DNA from: Rhizophagus sp. LPA8_4_AMF
Lineage: Eukaryota; Glomeromycota; Glomeromycetes; Glomerales; Glomeraceae
DNA length: 20,235 nt
Assembly (NCBI GenBank): GCA_021464525.1
Contig: JADRCO010001328.1
Span: 1-20,235 of the forward strand
Reading direction: 5' to 3'
Shown here in pieces: positions 10,716 to 20,180 of this stretch. A program made the translations under genes and the position numbers. The notes below the pieces were generated by a model that was not told the DNA's origin, ran no database searches, and worked only from the letters and a program-made list of their open reading frames with translations. The first letter of the stretch is position 1. Each line of letters opens with the position of its first letter.

Positions 10716-11549
10716 AAAAAATATGGAGGCGTTATTAACCTTTAATTTCGGAAATTAAATAGAAAAGGTGCTCCGGAAGCAGAAAAAAAAAAAAAAAATT
10801 TTTAACTTTATTTTATTATTATTTATTTGTTTTTTTTTTCCTAATAATTTTGTAACAATTTTGTAATAATTTTGTAATAATGTAGTAATAATTTGTATTA
10901 ATTTGTAATTGTAATGTAATATAGATTGGAATTTTTTTTAAAAAAGAATTTTTTATAACATACTTTTTATAAAAAAAAAATTTCAATTTTTCTGTTTTTT
11001 ATTTTATTAATAAAAAAAATGAACAAAAAAAATTTTCAAAAAGGTTTTGACCAAAAACTTTTGAATGAATAATTTTTCAATCGAAAATAATTGATGCAAA
11101 ATAAAAAAAAATGGTTCTTAAATAATTTTTTTTTTGCATGTGGCGAATTTTTCGTGTAATCATAAATCGTTTTATTTAATAAAAAAATTAATATAAAAAG
11201 TAGTTGAAAGCAACTTATATATTATATTTATGGTAATAGTACTTAATACATAATTCCCGTAATAAGCAAAGTTTGTGAATATACTACATACTTTAATAAA
11301 ATATTAAGCAGTTAATATGTTACTCTACAGTTTTATATAGTTTCGTAATCAAATAATATAATCTTGTCTTGTAATAATAAATGGTTTTATTAAATATTTA
11401 GTAGAGTTGTAAATTTTATTTTGTACAAAAATTTACTACTTTTTAGACGATGATTTGACGATTTAACCTTAAACATAAAAATAAATATTTAACAAATTTC
11501 CTGAATTTATCTTCGTTATTTTAAAAGTTATATTTACAAAATGGTTTGG
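10716..11549. other. Convergent spacer, very AT-rich
   Basis: This lies between the ends of the plus-strand repeat-protein gene and the minus-strand hemocyanin-like gene. Positions about 10846-10920 hold short repeats of AATTTTGTAATA. From about 10955 the sequence becomes alignable with the region after 16475, so the left border of the segmental duplication falls here. The middle (about 11120-11460) has no evident counterpart in the other copy; similarity returns at about 11470 (AAATATTTAACAAATTTCC). No gene was seen. Confidence 0.6.
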
Positions 11550-13681
11550 TTAGCAGTCTTCAACGACGACTTCAGGAAATTCATCAACCCAATTAATGCA
11601 AACATCTCTAATAACAACATTATTTAATCCAGCAAACGTCTGTGAAATTTAATAAGATAAAAATTAATAAAATTAATTCTCTTCCATGACAAAATTTCGA
11701 AATGTTTTCTTTCCTTACCTCTTCATAGGAATTATTTTTGAACGGTCTATCAAATGGATAACCCATAGGTTTCTTGTCGGGATATTTTTCATACGGTTCT
11801 TCAGAACCACAGAAACTAAGACTTCCACATCTACTTATTCTTGGTACTTCATCTTCAGACCAATCGGAAATAAATACTAACAATTTAAATTTCATTCCTC
11901 CTCTCCTTCCTCTGGGTAGTAATAAATGGAAAGGCCAACCACAATCACAATATTTTTCATCCTCCCTTTCTCCAGTACCATCAACCGGAAGAGCTGTATC
12001 ATCTAATTCATCTTCGGTTTTCTGCGGAGGTTGACGTACGATTGATGACATATCACAATCACGACACACTACCGTTTTAGAATTAGGAGGTAAACATTCC
12101 TTGAATTTATCTAATTCAATCCAATGACGTCTTGATTCAACTAATTCCTCTGGTACTATAAAGACGCGGAATGTAGCTTCAAATTGACATGATGAAGTAT
12201 TTTCAACACGGAAATAATAATAAAATTCCCTCGGGAATAAATAAACTATCTCCTCGGTTAAATTTGAATCTTCAGTATACGTCCACATTCTAGACTTCAT
12301 TTTCGTTTGTAATTCACGTGTAACATACTCATTTTCTGATACATCCGTATCAAAATTTTCTCCACCAAATATTTGTTCTCCAAATGCAGCTGCTTCATCA
12401 TCTTGAGTTTCTCCATGATTTATAGGTAATTTATCTTTAAATACAAGAATGACATCTTGAAGCCCTACAGGTGGTGAATTGGAAAAGTCATTCGGTTCCT
12501 GTTTTTCTTCCCATGTATTGATCAGATTATCTATATGACGATGCCATCTCCAAAATACAGAATCACGTGCAGCAGTGCGTGGATCAGTCATCACACCACT
12601 ATCGTCATTTATATTTCCTATAGCAATGTGACCAGCTCCATGTAACATACCATAAAGAGCATTCATTCTCTTTTGTTCTGGAAATTCTAGAATCGGGTAA
12701 GGTTCAATAACAGCGCCTAACAGATCAATAGTGATCTCAGTACCATTATGAAATTTACCCATTTTAATAGCTTCTTCGAGATTTTTACGATTTTTTTCAA
12801 TTTCATCAACTTTAACTCTATCAGTATCACGAAGTTTCGAATTAGGTTCACGAGATCCAAATGTATCAATTTTTTCATCATCATCACGCAAATTTTCGTT
12901 AGGTTTATATCCTTCCTCAATTGGGGCACGATAATTATCCAAAGGTTTGATCAAAGGTAAATTCATTCCTAAACGTTCGATATCATATCTTGCCAGCATT
13001 TGTCGATGCATGTAAACGAACAGTTCACCATGTCGATCCTTATTAACACGCTCGCCAGTTTTAGGATTATAAATACCTCGACTACCATAAACGAGATGCC
13101 AATGATCGTGATGTTCATTGAGATTAGGATCTTCTCTAAACCAATTCATATATAATTCAATGTCGCCTTCAGATTCTCCAACTTTTTCATCAAATACCAC
13201 GGGACCAGGAGCAATTGTAACTTTCTTTTTGGGAACACATGATTCAGGAGAACGTTGAATCAATGGAGGAATACGCAAATTTCGTTTACGAGCAGACGGA
13301 TGATGAGTAATAAAAGACATCAAAGCATAACGAATTAATTCAGGATCCGTAGTTTCAGTTGCTTCTTTCGCGGATTCAAGAACTTTCTCGATGGGATTAT
13401 CTGGATTTTCGTTAGCGATTTTCATAAATTTTGCACAGTAATTGTAGGCTTCTTCAGCTTGGTCAGGGTCAAACTGTAAAAAAAAAGGTTAAATTAGTTA
13501 TGATAATTTCATCAAATAAATTGAATATATTATATCAAATTTATTAACATACTGGACTGAATCTACTTTTTTTGTCACTTTTAGGGACTCTCAAGAATTC
13601 GTTGACAGATTTTTGTTGATCAGTTAATATTCCACCATTTTTGGCAGTTTTTAATCCCTTTCTTGCTTTAGCGAGAGACAT
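11550..13681 (-). CDS. Arthropod-type hemocyanin/prophenoloxidase-like protein A, 3 exons, 657 aa
   Basis: Exons on the minus strand are 13681-13553, 13473-11719 and 11639-11550; the introns are both 79 bp, GT-AG, phase 0. The ATG at 13681 begins MSLAKARKGLK, shared with the paralogue. The predicted copper A ligands are H165 and H169 (in NEHHDHWHLVY) and H199 (in YMHRQMLARYD). The predicted copper B ligands are H321 and H325 (LHGAGH) and H354 (FWRWHRHID). This order, the DRHGELFVYMH context and the C-terminal strings CDCGWPFHLLLPRGRRGGM, VFISDW and YPDKKPMGYPFDRPF are marks of the arthropod hemocyanin superfamily, not of ordinary fungal tyrosinases. Length matches the family. There is no signal peptide, as in arthropod prophenoloxidases. 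A dicopper site that binds O2 is well supported; whether it oxidises phenols or only carries oxygen cannot be read from sequence. Tandem paralogue about 5.5 kb to the right. Confidence 0.92.
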
Positions 13682-13860
13682 TTTGTCAATAAAAGGATTG
13701 AGTTTTTAAGGAAAAAAAAGAATAATTGAACTTCTTTTGTGATAATTATCAAGAATTGATTATCGTTACAAATATTAAGGGTTGGTTAAGTAGTTTTGCT
13801 ATTATGAAAATATAAGATTGGCAGAACTACAAGGAAACTTTCTTGAGGGAAAATTGAAGC

Positions 13861-13870
13861 CTTTTTATAC
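13861..13870 (-). promoter_or_regulatory. Probable TATA box of hemocyanin-like gene A, in a conserved block
   Basis: On the minus strand this reads GTATAAAAAG, about 180 bp before the ATG at 13681. It sits inside a block of about 75 bp (13812-13888) that is almost unchanged in the other copy (about 19537-19613). The surrounding upstream DNA has diverged much more, which supports a functional promoter element. Confidence 0.5.
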
Positions 13871-14010
13871 TTTATTTTTCAATCTAAAAAAAAAGTTCAG
13901 GGAATCAAAGCACGGTATACCTGCAAGGCTAAAAAGACGCTCCCGTGATCATAGATTTAGATGTAAGGATTGCAATAATAAATTAAAGTTTGTAGATCAA
14001 AAAACCCAAA

Positions 14011-14225
14011 TTACTTAAATAGGGAAATATAATAAAATGATAAATTTTTGTTATATTAATTACTTAAACAAGAAAATGTTATAAAAATTAATTAGTTACT
14101 TAAACAAGGAAATATTATAAATAACCAATTACTAAAATAGGGAAATATTATAAAATCATAGATTTGTTATACATTTTTTTTTTTTTTACTTGAGCCGTAA
14201 AATGATAAATTTGGTTTGTTATATT
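14011..14225. repeat. Minisatellite of about five TTACTTAAA-headed units
   Basis: Units begin at about 14011, 14060, 14096, 14129 and 14186. Each starts TTACTTAAA or a close variant and continues with GGAAATATTATAAAA-like sequence. Unit length is 33-58 bp. The corresponding place in the other duplication copy (about 19752) has only one such unit, so the array expanded after the duplication or contracted in the other copy. Confidence 0.65.
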
Positions 14226-14499
14226 AATTAACTGATAAGTCATGTTGCCGTTTTCGCCAATATATTTATCCGATCCATGTGCTATGATACATAAACAATC
14301 CACAACAATACCTTATTATTTCCCAAAATAACTATTTTTAGTATTTTCCCATAGATTAATAGTTAATAATAGGTTAATGTTTCAATTGTTTAGTGCATAA
14401 TTATTAAGATTTGTTAATACTAATACAAAGGAGAATCGAGGAAAAATCTTATTAATGGCGATAATTGATTTTTTTTTTCTTTCTATTTTTTTTTTATTT

Positions 14500-14690
14500 G
14501 TTATTTTTGGTAATACAATAACTCGTATTTACGCGTGAAGTTAAAGAGACCTTAAAAGGATATATTAATTTTACAAAATATTTGGAATCAGTCTTGCACA
14601 TTGAAGATATCATATGCACGTAAGATTCCATTGAATTCCATAAATCCTTCAGTAGAAGAAGAAAACAAATAACAAACAAATAATAAGGTA
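14500..14690. other. Spacer between duplication copy A and the fold-back repeats
   Basis: AT-rich sequence with a T-rich start. Short open frames on both strands here are not supported by composition or by any recognised motif. No gene was seen. Confidence 0.4.
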
Positions 14691-14697
14691 CACCGGA

Positions 14698-15790
14698 GTT
14701 CCATTTTGCCGAATAAACAGTTCGCCGAAGGACCCTTTACCGAAGCCATTTCGCTGACTGAACGTTTCACCGAAATGATAGCGATCAACATTTTTATAAA
14801 AATATTCAAATGTGCGCGATAAAAAATGAAGAATTTCTAAAGGACAAATTCTTTTATAAACTATTTGTATTTTAAAATATCTTTCTTTCGGAGGGTTACG
14901 GTACGTTTTGCCGAGGTTCATTTCGCCGAAGGGAAGTTTCTCCGAAGGGACATTTCGTCAAATGTGCATTTCATTGAATGGACATTTCGCCGAATCCTTT
15001 TCCCCGAATCGTCCATTTCGTCGAAGGACATTTCGCCGAAAATGTTAGTGATTAACATATTTCCTTGATCATTAACAATTCATGCTCAAAGTACAAATTC
15101 TCTTTAAACTATTTCATTTTCTTTTTTTAAAGAAACGTGACTTAATAAATGTATCAAATAAATTCGTTTATCTTCTCAAAAAAAAAGAAAAATAAAAAAT
15201 TCCATATTTTCAGTGAAATGTCCCGGTGAAATAGCTTCGGTGAAATGGGTTTCGGCAAAATGGCCATTCGGCGAAATGTCCACTCGAGGAAATGACATTT
15301 CGGCGAAATGGCACTTTGGTGAAATATCCCTTCGGCAAAATAGGTTTCTGTGAAAAGGACTTCGGCGAAAAGTCCGGATACCCTTTCGTAGCATTATCAT
15401 TTTAACATTGTAACTTATATAATTGTTACATAAAATAACTAATTTTTTTTTTTTAAAACTGATGATGATAGAATATATTAATTGATCTCTTAATTAAGAG
15501 TTACAAAACTGAAAATAAAAATGTATTGATAATTCTAAAATTCATATAAAAAAGAAAATTAAAATTTACAATCATGACCATTTTCAGCAAAATGAGAAAA
15601 ATAGAACATTCAGGGAAAGAATTTGACAAAATGTCCATTCGGCAAAATTTCCATTCAGTGAAAATGCCTCTTCGGGCGAAACCTCATTACGGCAAAATTG
15701 GCTTCAGCGAAATTGGTTTCGGTGAAACAGATTTCGATGAAACGTACCGCTATCCTTCGACGAAACGGATTTCGGTTATCGTAACCTTAT
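14698..15790. mobile_element. Fold-back repeat field of TTCGCCGAA units, probably a non-autonomous DNA element
   Basis: Degenerate units of about 12-20 bp around CATTTCGCCGAAGGA occur in four clusters. Two (about 14698-14785 and 14893-15040) read in one orientation. Two (about 15208-15380 and 15590-15786) read as the reverse complement, TTCGGCGAAATG. The two orientations could pair into a long imperfect hairpin. GGGTTACGGTACGTTT at 14893-14908 is matched in inverted form by AAACGTACCGCTATCC at 15740-15755, and GGTTATCGTAACC follows at 15774-15786; these look like terminal inverted repeats of one or more nested copies. No transposase is encoded, and no target-site duplication was convincing. 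The family name is not known to me. Confidence 0.6.
14777..15115. repeat. Long direct repeat inside the fold-back field, period about 262 bp
   Basis: The sequence after the first TTCGCCGAA cluster (GATAGCGATCAACAT, then ACAAATTCTTTTATAAACTATTT, about 14777-14870) recurs after the second cluster (GTTAGTGATTAACAT, then ACAAATTCTCTTTAAACTATTT, about 15041-15112). Cluster plus tail therefore appears twice in tandem, meaning that the element itself has been partly duplicated. Confidence 0.5.
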
Positions 15791-16475
15791 AATAATAAGA
15801 TAATAAGCATTGAGTCGTCCAATCCTGTAAAAAATTTTATCCGTAATTTCTGTAAAAACTCTGTGAATGATACATTTACGGAAAAATAACTAAAAATCTA
15901 AGCAATTTGGATAATTTCCATGTTTTGAGTTCCGTGAATATGATACATTTACCGGAAATAACATGAATTTTTTTAGGGAAAAAATAAACAAACTTGAGTT
16001 ATCTTTTTTAACTTTTAAAATTGAATCATTATACTTTTAACTATGAGATGCGTAGCATAAACTAAGTACCTGAATATGCAGGAAAAAAAATTTTAATATT
16101 AGAGAAGCTGTATTATATATTTATAATTATTATGAATATTACTTTTAACGATTGTGTGCGGATTCTTTTTTTTGCGGCACAGTTGATTTTGGATAACATT
16201 TGTGGTTAGTGTTATGGATCAATATACAGTATAAAGCTATTCATTTCGAGTTGATCTGGTGCACGTCACGGATATGCTGTCGCTGCGTTATAATATCATC
16301 AACTCATCATATACCTGTAAAAATGTTTGTTTAGATAAAATAAAAGATCATTATCATACTAATCCAATTGAATGCCTTTTACAAGAAAATTGGATTTATC
16401 AGATTATGATATTTCCAATAAACGAAACATTTGATAATTCAAAAAAAAAAAAAAAAAAAAATTTCACGTGTTGCA
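15791..16475. other. Spacer with a short direct repeat and an A-tailed end
   Basis: About 15872-15890 and 15943-15965 share GTGAATRATACATTTA, CGGAAA and AATAAC, a direct repeat with a period of about 71 bp. The stretch from about 16140 is less AT-rich and ends in a run of 21 A (16441-16461), right beside the start of duplication copy B. It could be a small retroposed sequence, but no family was recognised. A frame from 16259 runs into the A tract and is not supported as a gene. Confidence 0.4.
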
Positions 16476-16847
16476 AAGTTATATTTTTATATTTTTGAAA
16501 TTTTTCTGATTTTTTTTATTAATAAAAAATTATTGAAAAAAGAAAAAATTTCATAATGTTCCAAAAAAAATTTTGGCCGAAAACTTTTTTGGGAATACAT
16601 AATTTTTCGATCGAAATTAATTGAAAAAAAAAAAAAAATAAATGATGCAAAATTTAAAAAAAAAAATGTCCAATGAAAGGAAAAATAAAATGTTCATATA
16701 TACAAAAAGCTAGCTTTTGGAAAATTAAATCATATAAAAAAACGCTATACATAAATTAAGTCTTTAAAATCTTAAAAAAGAAAAAAAAAATTATCATAGA
16801 AAAAAAAACTTGGCTTAGAATTTAGTAAATAGTTTTTTTTTTTTGTT

Positions 16848-16848
<1 letters not shown>

Positions 16849-16890
<42 letters not shown>
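16849..16890. repeat. Homopolymer run T42
   Basis: Forty-two uninterrupted T residues lie in the 3' flank of hemocyanin-like gene B, with further T runs just to the left. There is no counterpart in duplication copy A, so it arose in copy B after the duplication. The true length may be uncertain, because such runs are hard to sequence. Confidence 0.8.
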
Positions 16891-16896
<6 letters not shown>

Positions 16897-17044
16897 TTGA
16901 AAAGGTAATTAAATGTAGGAAATCACACTTTAAAAGGTCGATCGTGTCATGCAAATTATTTATAAGAAAAATATGTAAAATTAAAAAATGAAATATAAAT
17001 ATTTAACAAATTTCCAGAATTGATATATTTACAAAGTGATTTGG

Positions 17045-19198
17045 TTAGGCTTCAACGACGATTTCAGGGAAATCGTCAACCCAATTAATGGTAACGTCTC
17101 TAATAATAACATTATCTAATCCAGCAAACGTCTGTGAAATTAAATAAAGTAAAATTAATAAAATTAATTTCTCCTCCATAACAAAATTTCGAAAAGATTT
17201 TCAAATTTCCTTACCTCTTTATAAGAATTATTTTTGAACGGTCTATCAAGTGGATAACCCATGGGTTTACCGTCGGGATATTTTTCAGACGGTCCTTGAG
17301 CACCGCAGAAACTAATACTTCCACATCTACTTATTGTTGGTACTTCATCTTCAGACCAATCGGAAATAAATACTAACAATTTAAATTTCATTCCTCCTCT
17401 CCTTCCTCTGGGTAGTAATAAATGGAAAGGCCAACCACAATCACAATATTTTTCATCCTCCCTTTCTCCAGTACCATCAACCGGAAGAGCTGTATCATCT
17501 AATTCATCTTCGGTTTTCTGCGGAGGTTGACGTACGACTGATGACATATCACAATCACGACATACTACCGTTTTAGAATTAGGAGGTAAAGATTCTTTGA
17601 ATTTATCCAACTCAATCCAATAAATTCTTGATTCAGCTAATTCCTCTGGTACAAGGAAGACTCGGAATGTAGCATCAAATTTAGATGAAGAAGTATTTTC
17701 AACACGGAAAAAGTAATAAAATTCTCTCGGGAATAAATAATTTATCTCCTCAGTTGCCCCTGAATCTGAAATATGTGTCCACATTCTAGTTTTCATTTTT
17801 GTTTCTAATTCATCTGTAACATAATCATTATCTGATACGTCATTATTAAAATTATCTCCACCAAAATTCTGTTCACCAATTGCAGCTGCTTCTTCATCTT
17901 GGGTTTCTCCATGGTTTATAGGTAGTTTATCTTTGAATACAAGAATGACATCTTTAAGTTTTACAGGTGGTGGATTGGAAAAGTCATTTGGTTCTTGTTT
18001 TTCTTCCCATGTATTGATCAGATTATCTATATGCCGATGCCATCTCCAAAATGCCGGATCACGTGCAGCAGTGCGTGTTTGACCCATCACACCAGGATCA
18101 TCATTTACGTTTCCTATAGTAACGTGACCACTTGCATGTAAACTACCATAATATTCAATCAAATCGCCAACCCCGTTTTTTCCATAAGATTCGACAACAG
18201 CGCCCAACGTATCAATATCGATCTTAGTACCATCATAAAATTCACCCTTTTTGATAGCTTCTTGGATATCTTTAAGATGTCTTTCCATTTCTTTAATTTT
18301 GAATCTACCTACATCACGAAGTTTTGAATGAGGCTCACGAAAACCAAATGTAGAGTAATCATCATTTGTATCAACCAAATTATCGTTAGGATTATATCCT
18401 TCCTCAATTGGGGCACTATAATCTTCAATAGGTTTAATCAAAGGTAAATTCATTCCTAGACGTTCGATATCATATCTTGCCAGCATTTGTCGATGCATGT
18501 AAACGAACAGTTCACCATGTCGATCCTTATGAACACGGATATCGGGATTTTCCTGATCAGGAATACCACGATTATTATAAACGATATGCCAATGCTCGTG
18601 ATGCTCATTGAGATTAGGATCTTCTCTATACCAATTCATATGTAATTCAATGTCACCTTCAGTTTCCTCAGCTTTTCCAGCAGATACCACGGGACCAGGA
18701 GCAAATGAAATTTTCTTCTTCTTGGGAACAGAAGCTCCGGGAGCACGTTTAACCAATGGAGGAATACGCAAATTTTTTTTACGAGCAGCCGAATGATGAG
18801 TAACAAAACCCATTAAAGCATAACGAATTAATTCGGAATCCGTAGTTTCAGTTGCTTGATTCGCGTACTCAAGAACTTTCTCGATGGCATTATCAGGATT
18901 TTTGTTAGCGATTTTCATAAATTCCGCAGTGATTTTATAGGCATCTTCAGATTGGTCAGGGTCAAACTGTTAGAAAAGGTTAAATTAGTTATGATAATGA
19001 CATCGAATAATCAAATATATTATATCAAATTTATTAACATACTGGACTGAAAACAGCTTTCTTAAATTTTTTATCTTTTTTATCTTTTTTAACTCTAGCA
19101 GGGGCTTCCAAGAATTGGTTGAGAGCTTTTTGTTCAGGAGATAATTTTCCACCTTTCTTTTCAGTCTTTAGTCCTTTTCTTGCTTTAGCGAGAGACAT
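17045..19198 (-). CDS. Arthropod-type hemocyanin/prophenoloxidase-like protein B, 3 exons, 664 aa
   Basis: Exons on the minus strand are 19198-19043, 18966-17215 and 17131-17045; the introns are 76 and 83 bp at the same positions as in paralogue A. Predicted copper A ligands are H175 and H179 (NEHHEHWHIVY) and H210 (YMHRQMLARYD). Predicted copper B ligands are H329 and H333 (YYGSLHASGH) and H362 (FWRWHRHID). The C-terminal CDCGWPFHLLLP and VFISDW strings are the same as in A. It differs from A by a nine-residue longer, Lys-rich segment near residues 36-48 (VKKDKKDKKFKK), by the sequence just before copper B (KNGVGDLIEYYGS against ILEFPEQKRMNALYGM), and by ending in VVEA where A ends in VVEDC. 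The YYGSLH context is closer to arthropod members than A's. The frame is intact, so both copies are probably active. No signal peptide; probably intracellular unless exported unconventionally. Confidence 0.92.
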
Positions 19199-20177
19199 TT
19201 TGTCAATAAAAAGATTGAGTTTTTAAGAAACAAAGAGTAGTTTAAAGTTTGAAATTTGAAATTTCTTTTGTGATAAAAGAAAAAACCAATAAAATTAATT
19301 AATTATCGTTGCAAAAGTTGCAAATATTAAAAAAAAATTTGAAAATTTTTTTTTTTTGAAAACGTAGCGAAACGGTCAAAAAAAAAGAGAATGAATGATT
19401 GTAAATTTTTCTGTGAAAAATATATATATATATATATATTTTAATATTTGCCTTAAAAAAAAAAACGTAAATAAACGTTCAAAAATAATAAAAAAAAAGA
19501 GTTGTTTGAGTAATTTGCTGTTATAACAAATAAAAGATTGGTAGAATTACAAGGAAACTTTCTTGAGGGAAAATTGAAGGGTTTTTATACTTTATTTTTC
19601 AATCTAAAAACGAGTCGGGGAATCAAAACACGGTGTACCCACAAGGTTAAAAAAAGAGACGTTCCCATGATCCCGTGGTACATAGATTAGATGTAAATTA
19701 ATATACATATTATAATTTAAAGTTTGTAGATCAAAAACCACAAAGAAAATGTTACTTAAACCGGGAGACATAATAAAATGATGAGTCATTGAGTCATTTT
19801 CGCATATCGCCAATATGTTTATCCTTGTGCAATCATGTGCTATGATGCATATACAATAGTTAGTTATACGATAAGCTGTAAATATTTTTCATACCTTATT
19901 TCCTAAATAACTATTTTTAGTATTTTTTCATTTTTCTATAGTTAAATACTGTAGCTCATAATAGGTTGAAGTTTCTCCTTTTGGTGACGTTTTTTGCATA
20001 ATTATTATACTCTAAAATTTGTTAATATTATTAAGGAGGGAATCGGGAGAAGAATTTTTATTAATGACGATAATGACGATGATCAATCTTTTTTTTTTTC
20101 TTCCTTTCAATTTTTAATTTCAAAAAAAAAAAGAGATCACATTGTCAAACAAGGATAATTTTTTTTTTCTTTTCTTT

Positions 20178-20180
<3 letters not shown>
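19199..20180. other. Upstream region of hemocyanin-like gene B
   Basis: This region holds the TATA block, an alternating TA run at about 19422-19440, and distal duplication sequence up to about 20120 (GTTAATATTATTAAGGAGG, TTATTAATGACGATAATGAC). No gene was seen. The small frames here are not kept in the other copy. Confidence 0.5.
19581..19590 (-). promoter_or_regulatory. Probable TATA box of hemocyanin-like gene B, in a conserved block
   Basis: On the minus strand this contains GTATAAAAAC, inside the block conserved with copy A (about 19537-19613). It lies about 385 bp before the ATG at 19198, against about 180 bp in copy A. If it is used, the leader of gene B is roughly 200 nt longer or contains an extra intron. 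Confidence 0.4.

Larger units (their letters stand above)
10955..14500 (-). repeat. Segmental duplication, copy A (hemocyanin-like unit)
   Basis: This block is repeated in the same orientation at about 16475-20120. It includes the 3' flank, all three exons and both introns of the hemocyanin-like gene, its upstream region, and a distal part with AATTTGTTAATA, GGAGAATCG and TTATTAATGGCGATAAT. The borders are placed by eye and are approximate to some tens of bases. Confidence 0.8.
16475..20120 (-). repeat. Segmental duplication, copy B (hemocyanin-like unit)
   Basis: Direct counterpart of about 10955-14500. Matching landmarks include AATTTTTCGATCGAAA near 16600 (AATTTTTCAATCGAAA in A), the whole gene with its introns, the TATA block at about 19537-19613, GTTTGTAGATCAAAAA near 19722, and CAATATGTTTATCC near 19812. 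Copy B has its own A- and T-rich insertions, including T42 at 16849-16890 and about 190 bp of extra A-rich DNA just before the gene. Confidence 0.8.

Noticed and set aside
11686-12034. Plus-strand frames inside the hemocyanin-like gene A
   Set aside because: They are antisense shadows. The minus-strand frame carries the conserved family motifs.
13818-14018. Plus-strand frame of 66 codons with basic and Cys-containing end (SRDHRFRCKDCNNK)
   Set aside because: It starts at TTG, overlaps the promoter block of hemocyanin-like gene A on the other strand, and the frame is not kept in the duplicated copy near 19545.
14494-15792. Several open frames on both strands in the fold-back field, some with FAEMSF or HFAE-like repeats
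   Set aside because: They are translations of the TTCGCCGAA repeat units, readable in many frames because the units lack stops. No start context or recognised protein supports them.
16259-16498. Frame of 79 codons starting at GTG
   Set aside because: It runs through a 21-nt A tract (a Lys run) into duplicated flank sequence, has no ATG at its start and no recognisable domain.
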